The notes below the pieces were generated by a model. The model was not told where the DNA came from and searched no databases. It worked only from the letters and a program-made list of their open reading frames with translations. The translations under genes and the position numbers were made by a program. DNA of 34,886 nucleotides. Origin: a bacterium UBA3734. Lineage in GTDB: Bacteria; Bacteroidota; Bacteroidia; Bacteroidales; Bacteroidaceae. The stretch covers positions 179-35,064 of the forward strand of contig DFHC01000053.1 of NCBI GenBank assembly GCA_002372575.1, in the 5' to 3' direction. Every line of letters begins with the position of its first letter. Position 1 is the stretch's first letter. This document shows, in pieces, positions 12,173-20,502 of this stretch.

Positions 12173-14866
12173 CTACAAAGGATCCACGTCGAAGAATATT
12201 TGCAGGGCAGCATATTGCTTGTCCTGCAATATTTGTGTCTGGGCGCGACGCAGATACTCGCGGACGCGTCGCAGGTCGATGCCGTTCTCTAATTTCAACA
12301 CGATTTTGCGGATGTGGAGCGATTTCACGCGCGCAACTCCCGGTTTGTCGGGGCCGAGCACGCGGTTGCCAAACCACTGTCGCAGCAGCGAAGCCAGGAA
12401 TATGGCGGCGGAGTCGGCCACGGCCTCGTTTTTGTGTCGCAGGAAGGCGTACACGAGATGATAGAAGGGCGGATAGTGGAACTGTCGGCGCTCATCGAGC
12501 AAGTCGGCGTAGAAACTTGACCAGTCGTTCTTGGCAACTTGTTGAATGACAGGAAGTTCCTTGTTTTTCGTCTGAAGAAGCACGAGTCCGCGCCTGCCTT
12601 TTCGTCCGGCACGTCCGCTCACTTGCGACATCATCATGAAGGCGTGTTCGTAGGCGCGGAAATCGGGGTAGTTGAGCATCGTGTCGGCATCGAGAATGCC
12701 CACGACGGCCACGCGGTCGAAGTCGAGGCCCTTGGAAATCATCTGCGTGCCGATGAGCACGTTGGTGCGCCCCGACGCAAAATCGTTGATGAGGCGTTCG
12801 TAGGCATTGCGCGAGCGTGTGGTGTCGAGGTCCATTCGCGCCACGCGAGCCTCGGGGAAGATGTCGCGAATCTGGTCTTCGATTTTCTCCGTGCCGTAGC
12901 CTCTTCCGCGCAAATCGCGACCTTCGCAGGCCGGACATTGCGTCGGAACGGGATAGGTGTGGCCGCAGTAGTGGCAGGTGAGCATGTTCGTCGTCTTGTG
13001 AAGCGTCAGAGCAACGTCGCAGTTCTTGCAGCGCGGCACCCATCCGCAGCTTTTGCACTCTATCATCGGCGCAAATCCGCGTCGGTTCTGGAACAGAATC
13101 ACCTGTTTTCCGTCGTCGAGAGCCGTGCGCATCGCGGCAAGCAACTGTGGCGAAAACGGCCCCGGCATCATCTTCCTCCGACGCAAGTCCTTCACGTCAA
13201 CGATTTGAATTTCAGGAAGTTCGATGCCCTGAAAGCGCGTCTGGAGCGTCACCAAGCCGAATTTTCCCGTCTGCGCGTTGTAATATGATTCCATCGAAGG
13301 TGTCGCCGTGCCGAGAAGGACGGAGGCCCCCTCCAACCTCCCCCAACTGGGGGAGGCTTTCAATTTAATAAGAGTATTCTTGATGCATTTTAAAACCTCC
13401 TCAGGCTGACGTAGTACCTGTTCATTGGAAAATCTTAACTCCGTGAATCCCATTTCGCGAAGCATCGCAGTTCTTAATTTATCGGCTTCTCGTTGTTCGG
13501 GAGCGAGATGATAACCTCCATCTACTTCAATCGCCAAATTCGCACTTAAACAAACGAAATCTACGATAAAATCCCCTATAATATGCTGTCTGCGAAATTT
13601 AACATCTAAGTTTTTCCCTCTCAACATTTTCCACAAAATGTTTTCCGCTTCTGTCGGGGCATTCTTTTTTGCGTCAGAAAATTTCTTCAGCAATGGATAG
13701 CTGGTAGGATATGCTGTTTTATAATGATTAACTATTTTTTGTATTCTTTTTTCCCGATCTGTAGCCTCCCCCAGTTGGGGGAGGTTGGAGGGGGCAGCCA
13801 ACATCACTGCCACCGAACGGACGTGATAGCGCGGTGCCGGGTCTTGTTGTTTGAAGGACGTTTCGTGCTCCTCATCGACAATGACGAGTCCGAGTCGCTG
13901 AAAGGGCAGGAAGACCGCCGATCGCGCCCCGAGAATCACGTCGTAAGGCTCGTCGGAAAGTTGTTTTTGCCAGATTTCGACGCGCTCGGCATCGCTGTAT
14001 TTCGAATGGTAAATGCCCAACCGATTGCCAAAAACACGACGCAGACGCTCCATCATCTGCACGGTCAGGGCAATTTCGGGCAGCAGATAAAGCACCTGAC
14101 GGCCTTCGTCGAGGGCTTTCTGGATGAGGTGGATGTAGATTTCGGTCTTGCCGCTCGACGTGACGCCGTGCAGCAACACGACACGCTTGTTTTCAAACTG
14201 CGATTGAATCTCGTCGAAAGCCTTCTGCTGTGGTTCGCTCAAAGGCTTGATTTGCTCGGGATGCGGCTCTCCACCGTGGTTCAACCGCCCCACTTCACGC
14301 TCGTAAGTATAAAGGATTTTGCGGTCGATGAGCGCTTTCAGCACCGCCGAAGTGCAGTGGCTTTCATTCATCAGTTCGTCGCGGGTGATGTCTGAATTTT
14401 CGTAATCGAAACTCAAAAATTCCGCCAACACCTTCTGCTGTTTTTCCGCCCGATGGAGCATATCGAAAGCCAAGTGCAGTGCCTGTTCCGAGCGATACGC
14501 CTCGCAAAGTCCGATGCACGTCTCCGTTTTCGGCTGATAACCGTCTTCATTTTTCAGTCCGGCAGGCAGCGCCGCGTTCATCACCTCGCCCAGAGGAGCC
14601 ATGTAGTAGTCGCTCATCCACTGCCACAAACGAAGTTGCTCTTGAAGTATAATGGGTTGATTATCAAGTATTTCGATGATGTTTTTTGTGTCGAAATCGG
14701 GTTTTTCGTCATGAATTTTGACAACGATTGCCGTGTAGCGTTTCGAGCGGTTGAACGGCACCACCACGCGCACGCCCTCCCTCACCTGCGCCGCCATTTC
14801 ATCGCTGACAGCGTAGGTAAAGAGCCCTTCGAGGGGTAGCGGAAGTATCACATCGACGTATCGCAT
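12173..14866 (-). CDS. priA: Primosomal helicase PriA with an in-frame DUF559 endonuclease insertion
   Basis: An 897-residue PriA: N-terminal 3'-DNA-binding domain (RYVDVILPLPLEGLFTYAV), Walker A GVTSSGKTEIY near residue 235, DEEH box near 330, GTATPS motif III near 520, eight zinc-binding cysteines (CKSCGWVPRCKNC and CHYCG, CPAC) and C-terminal helicase motifs ending SGRAGRKGR. It restarts stalled replication forks. Residues about 358-514 are foreign. They interrupt the stretch between the DEEH box and motif III with a DUF559 nuclease flanked by 33-bp inverted palindromic repeats, yet the frame stays open. Without the insert the length is about 740, within the normal range. It is probably still functional because the gene is essential or near-essential. 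Confidence 0.95.
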   Translation of the reverse strand: MRYVDVILPLPLEGLFTYAVSDEMAAQVREGVRVVVPFNRSKRYTAIVVKIHDEKPDFDTKNIIEILDNQPIILQEQLRLWQWMSDYYMAPLGEVMNAALPAGLKNEDGYQPKTETCIGLCEAYRSEQALHLAFDMLHRAEKQQKVLAEFLSFDYENSDITRDELMNESHCTSAVLKALIDRKILYTYEREVGRLNHGGEPHPEQIKPLSEPQQKAFDEIQSQFENKRVVLLHGVTSSGKTEIYIHLIQKALDEGRQVLYLLPEIALTVQMMERLRRVFGNRLGIYHSKYSDAERVEIWQKQLSDEPYDVILGARSAVFLPFQRLGLVIVDEEHETSFKQQDPAPRYHVRSVAVMLAAPSNLPQLGEATDREKRIQKIVNHYKTAYPTSYPLLKKFSDAKKNAPTEAENILWKMLRGKNLDVKFRRQHIIGDFIVDFVCLSANLAIEVDGGYHLAPEQREADKLRTAMLREMGFTELRFSNEQVLRQPEEVLKCIKNTLIKLKASPSWGRLEGASVLLGTATPSMESYYNAQTGKFGLVTLQTRFQGIELPEIQIVDVKDLRRRKMMPGPFSPQLLAAMRTALDDGKQVILFQNRRGFAPMIECKSCGWVPRCKNCDVALTLHKTTNMLTCHYCGHTYPVPTQCPACEGRDLRGRGYGTEKIEDQIRDIFPEARVARMDLDTTRSRNAYERLINDFASGRTNVLIGTQMISKGLDFDRVAVVGILDADTMLNYPDFRAYEHAFMMMSQVSGRAGRKGRRGLVLLQTKNKELPVIQQVAKNDWSSFYADLLDERRQFHYPPFYHLVYAFLRHKNEAVADSAAIFLASLLRQWFGNRVLGPDKPGVARVKSLHIRKIVLKLENGIDLRRVREYLRRAQTQILQDKQYAALQIFFDVDPL
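13326..13358. repeat. 33-bp palindromic repeat, left copy in priA
   Basis: It contains the near-perfect palindrome CCTCCCCCAACTGGGGGAGG (13337-13356). The whole 33 bp is the exact reverse complement of 13763-13795. Confidence 0.92.
13763..13795. repeat. 33-bp palindromic repeat, right copy in priA
   Basis: The core palindrome CCTCCCCCAGTTGGGGGAGG lies at 13765-13784. It is the exact inverse of 13326-13358 and is closely related to the solo copy at 23089-23121. Confidence 0.92.
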
Positions 14867-14888
14867 TGCGCTTATTCGCTTAATTCTG

Positions 14889-14896
14889 CAAAGTTA
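14889..14896 (-). promoter_or_regulatory. -7 box of priA
   Basis: TAACTTTG on the minus strand lies 23 bases before the priA ATG, within the 67-base gap after the NUDIX gene, so priA can be transcribed separately from the upstream operon. Confidence 0.65.
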
Positions 14897-14933
14897 CGAA
14901 AAAAATACCAGTTTCGCCCTGATTTTCCCCAAA

Positions 14934-15455
14934 TTATACAAACCTTTTCAGCTGCTCCACCCCTTTTCGAATCGAGACGAGGCCGAAATCTTCGGGATTG
15001 ACCTTGTCGAGCGGAATCCAGAGCAGTTCGGCGGCATCGTCCATGGCGTGGGCTCCCGTGGTTGCTGCCACTTTGCAGCGGTAGAACATGTCCATCGTGG
15101 GAATCTCCAGACCGCTATAGACGTAGTGATTGGGTAGGGAGAAAAGGAATTGTGTATCAACGACTTGCAGACCTGTCTCCTCGAAAACCTCACGCGCGAC
15201 GCCTTCCTCAGAAGTTTCGTCGAAGTCGGAGAATCCGCCCGGCAGGTCGAGCGTACCCTTCGCAGGCTCTTTCGCTCGCCGCACCACGAGCAACTCGTTG
15301 TTTTCATTGACGATTACGGCCACCGTTGCCGCACTGGGATTCATATAATACGTGAACCCGCACTGGCTGCATTTCTTGCTTTTCCCGTTGTTTTCCAGAA
15401 ATTCGGGGCTTCCGCACACGGGGCAATAGCGGAATTTTTCTAAGGGATGATTCAT
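14934..15455 (-). CDS. NUDIX hydrolase with N-terminal zinc ribbon
   Basis: A 173-residue protein. A zinc ribbon at residues about 11-34 has two CxxC pairs (CPVCGS and CSQCGF). The NUDIX fold follows, with an intact box GGFSDFDETSEEGVAREVF then EETGL near residues 72-95. The layout resembles NADH pyrophosphatase (NudC)-type enzymes but is shorter. It probably cleaves a nucleoside diphosphate linked to another moiety; the exact substrate cannot be read from the sequence. It is the last gene of the operon coming from 22404, 27 bases after the capA-like stop. Confidence 0.85.
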   Translation of the reverse strand: MNHPLEKFRYCPVCGSPEFLENNGKSKKCSQCGFTYYMNPSAATVAVIVNENNELLVVRRAKEPAKGTLDLPGGFSDFDETSEEGVAREVFEETGLQVVDTQFLFSLPNHYVYSGLEIPTMDMFYRCKVAATTGAHAMDDAAELLWIPLDKVNPEDFGLVSIRKGVEQLKRFV

Positions 15456-15482
15456 TCGGATATTTTTTTGATGAAAAAAGTG

Positions 15483-16451
15483 TCATTGAACATGTAGTTT
15501 CGGCGCGCAGCGGTCGATGCGGATGGGAATGGCGTCGGTCGAGACTTTTCCATCGTGTTGGATGCGAAGGCGCACGACGCATGCCCTCGTGTTGAGCGGT
15601 TTCTGCTGGTCGAAAATGAAGTTTCCGATGCCGTAGAAGATGGTTTTCTCGTTGTAGGTTTCCGTGGTCTGCAGCGTGTGGGTGTGGTGACCGACAACCA
15701 CGTCGGCGCCAGCATCGACGATTGCGCGGGCCTCGATTCGCTGCTGAGGCATGGGGCGCAGCGTATGCTCTGCTCCCCAGTGCAGATTGACGACGACAAT
15801 CGCGGTGGAATCGGCCATTTTCAGCGTTTTCACACGATTGAGCAGCGAGTCGAAAGGCTCTTGGCTAACGCTTTCGCGGTCGGGCAGGTAGGAAAAGCTC
15901 TCGAGCGGCAGTCGGTTGGAGGCAAGGAGCCAGACCCTTCGGGGCGAAGCGCAGAGCAGGTGGGCTTGGGCGGCCGCTTGCATCGTTGAATCGGCACCGA
16001 TGGGAACGAGTCTGGCCTTCAGAATGTTGAGGCGCGTGTCGCGAAGTCCCTGTCGCCCCTGGTCCACGCTGTGGTTGTTGGCAAGGTTCAGATGCGTGAA
16101 GCCATAAGCGCGAAGGCTGTCGAGCCACTGAGGTTCGCTGCGAAACACGAATCGCTTGAAGGCCGGAGCCTGAATGGTGGTGGCCGGACACTCGAGGTTT
16201 CCCACCACGAAATAAGCCCTTCCCCGTCCCTCCCCCGCAGGGAGGGAGCCTTTCAGTAGCGAGCGCAGGCTGTCGTCGGCAAACAGGGTGTGAAAGCCTC
16301 GGTGTTCTACGACCTGCCGCACGCCACGGTCGAGCAGGATGTCGCCCGTGAAGAGGATGGTGACGGCCTCTCCCTTGTTATTTCTTCCGAAAGCGAGGGA
16401 AGAGGCCGCAAACAGCAGGCTAACAGCCAGAGCTATAGAAAAATTCCTCAT
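15483..16451 (-). CDS. CapA-family metallophosphatase-like secreted protein with palindromic insert
   Basis: A 322-residue protein (ATG at 16451 chosen; an ATG at 16469 would add six residues). The signal peptide MRNFSIALAVSLLFAASS is followed by a CapA/PgsA-type fold: ILFTGDILLDRGV, VVGNLECPATT, LANNHSVDQGRQGLRDT, VVVNLHWGAEHT and VVGHHTHTLQ. The conserved Asp, Asn and His residues expected for metal binding are present. The family is linked to poly-gamma-glutamate/capsule synthesis, but many members have no known substrate. Residues about 68-79 (GSLPAGEGRGRA) come from a palindromic insertion just before the VVGNLE strand. The start overlaps the DUF3160 gene by 32 bases. Confidence 0.85.
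   Translation of the reverse strand: MRNFSIALAVSLLFAASSLAFGRNNKGEAVTILFTGDILLDRGVRQVVEHRGFHTLFADDSLRSLLKGSLPAGEGRGRAYFVVGNLECPATTIQAPAFKRFVFRSEPQWLDSLRAYGFTHLNLANNHSVDQGRQGLRDTRLNILKARLVPIGADSTMQAAAQAHLLCASPRRVWLLASNRLPLESFSYLPDRESVSQEPFDSLLNRVKTLKMADSTAIVVVNLHWGAEHTLRPMPQQRIEARAIVDAGADVVVGHHTHTLQTTETYNEKTIFYGIGNFIFDQQKPLNTRACVVRLRIQHDGKVSTDAIPIRIDRCAPKLHVQ
16216..16250. repeat. Solo palindromic element inside the capA-like gene
   Basis: TCCCTCCC (16227-16234) pairs with GGGAGGGA (16240-16247), flanked by a G/C-rich half like the priA repeats. It is diverged from the other copies but has the same order and length, and it is read in frame as GSLPAGEGRGRA. Confidence 0.7.
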
Positions 16452-18855
16452 AGTCTTGCAGTTCGCCATCGGGCGACACGATAATCTCGTCCATCCACGA
16501 GGGAATGCCTCGGTCGGGCTGTGTTTTCAGCAGTTGTTGCCATTCTTCGTCGGTGAGCCGCTGTTCGCCGATGGAGCGTTGGAACTCGCGATAGCTGAGC
16601 ACGGCGCCGCGCGTCAGGTAGCGTTCGCCGGCGATATCGACAGCCACGTAAATCTCATAGGCGGGACCTGTGGCGGCGTAGAGGATGGACTTGTTCGGAT
16701 TGTTGTCGCCGTTGGCGGTATAGACGTCGGCCACGCAGGCGATGGAGCGGTCAGCACCCTGCACGTTGTCCCAGCCGTCGAGATACTGGTCGGGCTCGCG
16801 AATCAGGTCGAGCGAGATGTTTTCGATGGTCGAGCCGATGATTTCAATCTGCTGGTTTTCCTCGTCGGTGAGACGACTGCCGTAGCCGACTTCCTTCCGG
16901 CTGACGCGCAGCAGAAACTCTGCCAACTCGCCGATGCGCTCGCCTGTGGAGAGCAGTTTCGGCGTTTGCAACTGGTATTTCTGCATGAATTCATCGAGGG
17001 CGACGTTCAAGGCCACGGCTCGCTTCCAGAAGTTGATGTTCGGCTCCACATAGCCCTTCACCACGGGGTTTGGCGGCCCTCCGTCGCCACATTCGGCAGC
17101 GAGAGGCTGCTTGGCGTAGAGGATGGCGTCGTGTTTGAGCTCGGCCCACGAGGCCAGTGCCGTATTCAGGTTCTTCTTCGCCCACTGCGTGGTGCGCATA
17201 AAGTCGGGCAGCTGGTTCTCGCTCTCGTCGTAGATGTTGAATCGATGATAGTAGGTGGTGTCCTGCAGCGTCTGCAGCGCCGACATCCAGCGGTTCGACA
17301 GCGTTTCCTGCCAGTCGATTTCCTGCATTCTGGCCTTCATTTTCGCCAGTGTCGGCAGAAAGTCGGGCCAGGCGTCCTGCACGCGCAACTCGCCCGTAAG
17401 CACCTGCTCGGCCATGCCCTTGCCCATGGCTGCAAACACGTCGAGACCGCTTGGAACACCGCGGCGCGTGGGATTGCCCTTGGCATCCACCATCTCGTTC
17501 AGCACCTCGCCGTCGGGCGTGTAGCGCTGTGGCATCAGATTGATTTTCACGTGGCTCGTGTGCTCGAACTTCGGACGAATTCGGGTCTGATTTTTGCCGA
17601 TTTCATCGAGATATTTCTGTATCGAAGCCAGTGCCTTCTTGTTTTTCAGCAGTTTTTCCAAAGGAATTCCCAGCTTCTGCATTTCGTCGTAAACCTGCAG
17701 GATGGTCAGGTTGTCGGGTTTTCCGAACAGGAAGGTCATGGGCTCGAACAGCTGTGCATAGAGTCGGCGAAGGTCGCTGTTTTTGCCGATTTCATCGGCG
17801 AGAACCAGTGCGTTGCGCAGTTGTGCGGGCTTGTCGGTGCCGAAGGGCACGTGTTGCAGCCACATCATCGCGCGGAAGTAGTGGCCGAGCGTGTCGTTGC
17901 GGGTGTAGTGGCCTCGCGGACGGAAGAGTGAGTAGGCGAATTTGGCTGTTTGATAGTCGAGAAATTCCGAAAAATCGTCTTCCGAGCGTTGAATTTTGCC
18001 GATTTCATCGAGAATTTGCTCTTTATACTTCGTGTCGGCAATCTGCGGAGCCTGACCCGTGATGAGTGCCTCGGCAATGGTGAAATAGGCCTGGTTCCAG
18101 TCGCTGGTGCGTGCCTTCATCGCCTTGCAGAAGTGCTCCAAGGCCTGCCGAAGCCCGTTTTGCTCCATTTCGCGCACCATACAGTCGAAATAGAGGTGGA
18201 AAAGTTGCAGATAGAGGTCGGTGGTGACAAACGACGGAAAATCGCTGTAGTCGTTCTTCTCATAGACGTGGAAAAGCTGCACCTTCCGCCCGGGAACGAT
18301 GGCGAAGCTGTTTTTGCCGAGCGCCTCTTCGAGTTTCGGGTCGATTTTCTCTAACTGAAAGGGATTCAGGATGTTATCCGTGCGAAAACGCCAATTTTCG
18401 GGCTTGTTTTTGCCTCCGTTCCACGCGAGTTCGTTCTCGCGCTCTTGAATTTTTTTCAGAAATTCGCGCTCCTTCGGCGTGAGCTTCACGCGCTGCCCGT
18501 ACTCGGTGTAGCCGCTGAAAAACTCCCAGTCGCTGTCTGACGACTGGTTGCTTCGGGTGTCAATCTGTTCGAAGGTTGCCCACATCAGCGAGTCGTACCA
18601 CGAGGTCTGCTTGAAGATGTGCCGCAGGTCGGCATCTTTCAGCACGAAGCCCTGTCGTGCGGCGAAGGCGTTGCGCAGGATGCGCAGCTCGGCCATCGAC
18701 AGCTTGGAAATGTCCATACGCGTGTCGATGGGGCGGATGAATTGCTCCACGTCGAGATGTCCGTTTCCGGGGATATAGACGTGTTTCCCGGGCTGCTGGG
18801 CCTCAGTCGCAAGGCTCATCAGCAGAGCCAGCATTGTCATCAAGAAATTTTTCAT
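16420..18855 (-). CDS. YARHG and DUF3160 domain secreted protein
   Basis: An 811-residue protein with a short signal peptide (MKNFLMTMLALLMSLATEAQ). A YARHG domain follows near residues 45-85 (SMAELRILRNAFAARQGF, then HIFKQTSWY), and then a large DUF3160 region covering the rest, rich in aromatic and charged helices. YARHG domains are extracellular, usually near the cell surface; DUF3160 has no known activity. It overlaps the FG-GAP-like gene by 53 bases upstream and the capA-like gene downstream, so it is translationally coupled inside the operon. It is likely periplasmic or surface-exposed. Confidence 0.85.
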   Translation of the reverse strand: MKNFLMTMLALLMSLATEAQQPGKHVYIPGNGHLDVEQFIRPIDTRMDISKLSMAELRILRNAFAARQGFVLKDADLRHIFKQTSWYDSLMWATFEQIDTRSNQSSDSDWEFFSGYTEYGQRVKLTPKEREFLKKIQERENELAWNGGKNKPENWRFRTDNILNPFQLEKIDPKLEEALGKNSFAIVPGRKVQLFHVYEKNDYSDFPSFVTTDLYLQLFHLYFDCMVREMEQNGLRQALEHFCKAMKARTSDWNQAYFTIAEALITGQAPQIADTKYKEQILDEIGKIQRSEDDFSEFLDYQTAKFAYSLFRPRGHYTRNDTLGHYFRAMMWLQHVPFGTDKPAQLRNALVLADEIGKNSDLRRLYAQLFEPMTFLFGKPDNLTILQVYDEMQKLGIPLEKLLKNKKALASIQKYLDEIGKNQTRIRPKFEHTSHVKINLMPQRYTPDGEVLNEMVDAKGNPTRRGVPSGLDVFAAMGKGMAEQVLTGELRVQDAWPDFLPTLAKMKARMQEIDWQETLSNRWMSALQTLQDTTYYHRFNIYDESENQLPDFMRTTQWAKKNLNTALASWAELKHDAILYAKQPLAAECGDGGPPNPVVKGYVEPNINFWKRAVALNVALDEFMQKYQLQTPKLLSTGERIGELAEFLLRVSRKEVGYGSRLTDEENQQIEIIGSTIENISLDLIREPDQYLDGWDNVQGADRSIACVADVYTANGDNNPNKSILYAATGPAYEIYVAVDIAGERYLTRGAVLSYREFQRSIGEQRLTDEEWQQLLKTQPDRGIPSWMDEIIVSPDGELQDYEEFFYSSGC

Positions 18856-19339
18856 AAGCTATCGTTTTTTGGTTAATATTTTTCGCAATGAATCGGCTGA
18901 ACGCCAGGCCGAATTCCTCCCAGTGGTAGTCGGTGATGGTGAACCGACCGTCGGAACCCGTCTCCAAGGCGCGAATCAGGCCGTCGCGATAGCGGAAATC
19001 GACAAGATTGCCGCCAAGTTTCGAGCCCATCCAGAGCGGTCGCACCTTTCCGCGATGGTTCTTGAAAATGAACAGCCTACGCCCTTTCTCCCGATAAAAC
19101 CGCGTTTTTTTGACCACGCCCACCATCGCATCGGGCTTTCCGTCGCCATCGACATCGCCCACCTGAAACTGATAGACGGGGTACGGTAGCCGCCAGCCGT
19201 CGTGGGTGGAATCGCTCTCGAGCACGAGCCAGCTCAGCGAGTCGCTCTCCGTTTGCAGGCGAAACGTCTGCGCCTGTCCGTTCAGGCTGCATAGCAGCCC
19301 GAGAAGCAGCAGGCTACAGCAGCGACCGAATCTCCGCAT
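18803..19339 (-). CDS. Small secreted FG-GAP/VCBS-like protein
   Basis: A 178-residue protein with a signal peptide (MRRFGRCCSLLLLGLLCS) and one calcium-binding FG-GAP-type repeat, VGDVDGDGKPDAMVGV, near residues 61-76. The rest is beta-rich and ends in a basic helix. Similar Bacteroidetes proteins carry the uninformative label nuclear receptor-binding factor 2. It overlaps the TlpA-like gene by 26 bases and the DUF3160 gene by 53, which ties the three together as one translational unit, perhaps one envelope complex. The function is unknown. Confidence 0.75.
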   Translation of the reverse strand: MRRFGRCCSLLLLGLLCSLNGQAQTFRLQTESDSLSWLVLESDSTHDGWRLPYPVYQFQVGDVDGDGKPDAMVGVVKKTRFYREKGRRLFIFKNHRGKVRPLWMGSKLGGNLVDFRYRDGLIRALETGSDGRFTITDYHWEEFGLAFSRFIAKNINQKTIAYEKFLDDNAGSADEPCD

Positions 19340-20489
19340 CGAGGTCCTTGATTTGCACGTCGCGCTTGTGGAGCTCGCTGTTGCGGCCCACGAGGAAATA
19401 GGTCGGAACCGACTGGATGTTGTATTTCATCACGAGCGTGCTCTGCGGCCCGTCGGCATCGCGTACGCATACCCACGGCAGCGCGGCGGTAGAGGTTTTC
19501 CAGAAGTGCTCGTCGGGGTCGAACGCCACTTGATAGATTTCCAGCCCCTGCGCGTGGTATCTGTTGTAGATGTCGCGCAGCTGCATGATGCGCTCCGTGG
19601 AGCCGTTGGCCGCAAACACGTGGAAATCAAGCAGCACCACCTTGTCGCGCAGGTCGGTGAGGCGGCGCATCTGCCCCTTGTTGTCGGGCAGGTTGATGTC
19701 GATGATGTTCGACACGTCCACGATGTCGGGGTCGATGTTGCTCAGCTGCTGCTGTTGCACGATGCGCTGGTTTTTCATGCCCTCAATGGCGATGTTGTGG
19801 AGGTTTTTCCCGCGTTCCGACTGCGGATAATACGTGTCCCACGAGGTGGCGACGGCGCGAAACGCCTTCATGTCTTCCCCGTTTGTGCGCGGGTCGAAAA
19901 CCAGTGCTTCCAGCTGTCCGAGCCTCACGGTTTGGAACAGCGCGTAGTAGGCGTAGGCGCGCATGGGCTCCTTGAAGATGTAATCGCGCTTCACCATCGT
20001 CTTGTAGGCGTCGAGCACGCGCTCCACGCTGTCTCTGACGGCATTCACGCCCAAATCGGGAGCCGCCACGACGGCGTTCACCTTGCGTTGCACATCCATT
20101 TGCAGCAAGGCTAACTCCTTGATTTTCAAGCACTCTTCGGAGCCTTCCACGTCATACACTGCCGACATCGTCGGAAATTGCGCCTTCACCTCGATTTGCT
20201 CCGTGGAATCCACGGCCAGATTGATGATTTGGCTACCGATGCGAAGCCTGTAGAACTCGGGAGCCTCGGGCGCATTGCCGCGAAACGAGAATGTTCCCGT
20301 TTCCGAGAGCTTCGCGCTGTCGATTTTCACTGGCCCGCTCAGGCTCATATTCTCCAAGTACAGCACCGAGTCTTTCGCCTCGGTGATTTCGCCGCTCACG
20401 CCAAACTGGTTGCCCGTGCACGAAACGACGGCAAGCACGAGCGCAAAAGCCGCCGTGCCTGCCAAAAAATCAGCAATAATTCTTTTCAT
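19314..20489 (-). CDS. TlpA-like lipoprotein with DUF4369 domain and no CxxC
   Basis: A 391-residue lipoprotein with lipobox VVSC at about residues 22-25. A DUF4369-like beta domain follows (residues about 30-125: VSGEITEAKDSVLYLENMS, then FSFRGNAPEAPEFYRLRIG), then a helical middle and a thioredoxin fold at the C-terminus (KVVLLDFHVFAANGST, then FDPDEHFW and NIQSVPTYFLV). The usual active-site WCxxC is replaced by FAANGS, so disulfide exchange by this site is not possible. It may bind partners or a cofactor instead. It lies 13 bases after the flavin reductase gene. Confidence 0.85.
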   Translation of the reverse strand: MKRIIADFLAGTAAFALVLAVVSCTGNQFGVSGEITEAKDSVLYLENMSLSGPVKIDSAKLSETGTFSFRGNAPEAPEFYRLRIGSQIINLAVDSTEQIEVKAQFPTMSAVYDVEGSEECLKIKELALLQMDVQRKVNAVVAAPDLGVNAVRDSVERVLDAYKTMVKRDYIFKEPMRAYAYYALFQTVRLGQLEALVFDPRTNGEDMKAFRAVATSWDTYYPQSERGKNLHNIAIEGMKNQRIVQQQQLSNIDPDIVDVSNIIDINLPDNKGQMRRLTDLRDKVVLLDFHVFAANGSTERIMQLRDIYNRYHAQGLEIYQVAFDPDEHFWKTSTAALPWVCVRDADGPQSTLVMKYNIQSVPTYFLVGRNSELHKRDVQIKDLDAEIRSLL

Positions 20490-20502
20490 AAAAAATCGGT
20501 GA

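Larger units (their letters stand above)
13326..13795 (-). mobile_element. Endonuclease-bearing palindromic element inserted in priA
   Basis: The 470-bp block is bounded by perfect 33-bp terminal inverted repeats (13326-13358 and 13763-13795). It encodes, in frame with PriA, a DUF559/Vsr-like domain with NAPTEAENILWKMLR, a GDFIVDFVCL strand, the catalytic-type AIEVDGGYH and a C-terminal LRFSNEQVLRQPEEVL. The left and right PriA flanks (AVMLAA and GASVLLGTATPS) join naturally without it. Single 33-35-bp relatives of the terminal repeat sit in two other genes of the window. Confidence 0.85.

Noticed and set aside
13326..13795. Intein or group I/II intron in priA
   Set aside because: There is no Cys/Ser start, no His-Asn end and no splicing blocks, and the insert is bounded by inverted repeats. 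The frame reads straight through.
16339..17931. 530-codon plus-strand frame opposite DUF3160 and capA
   Set aside because: It is a shadow of two well-supported minus-strand genes; there is no promoter, signal or domain.
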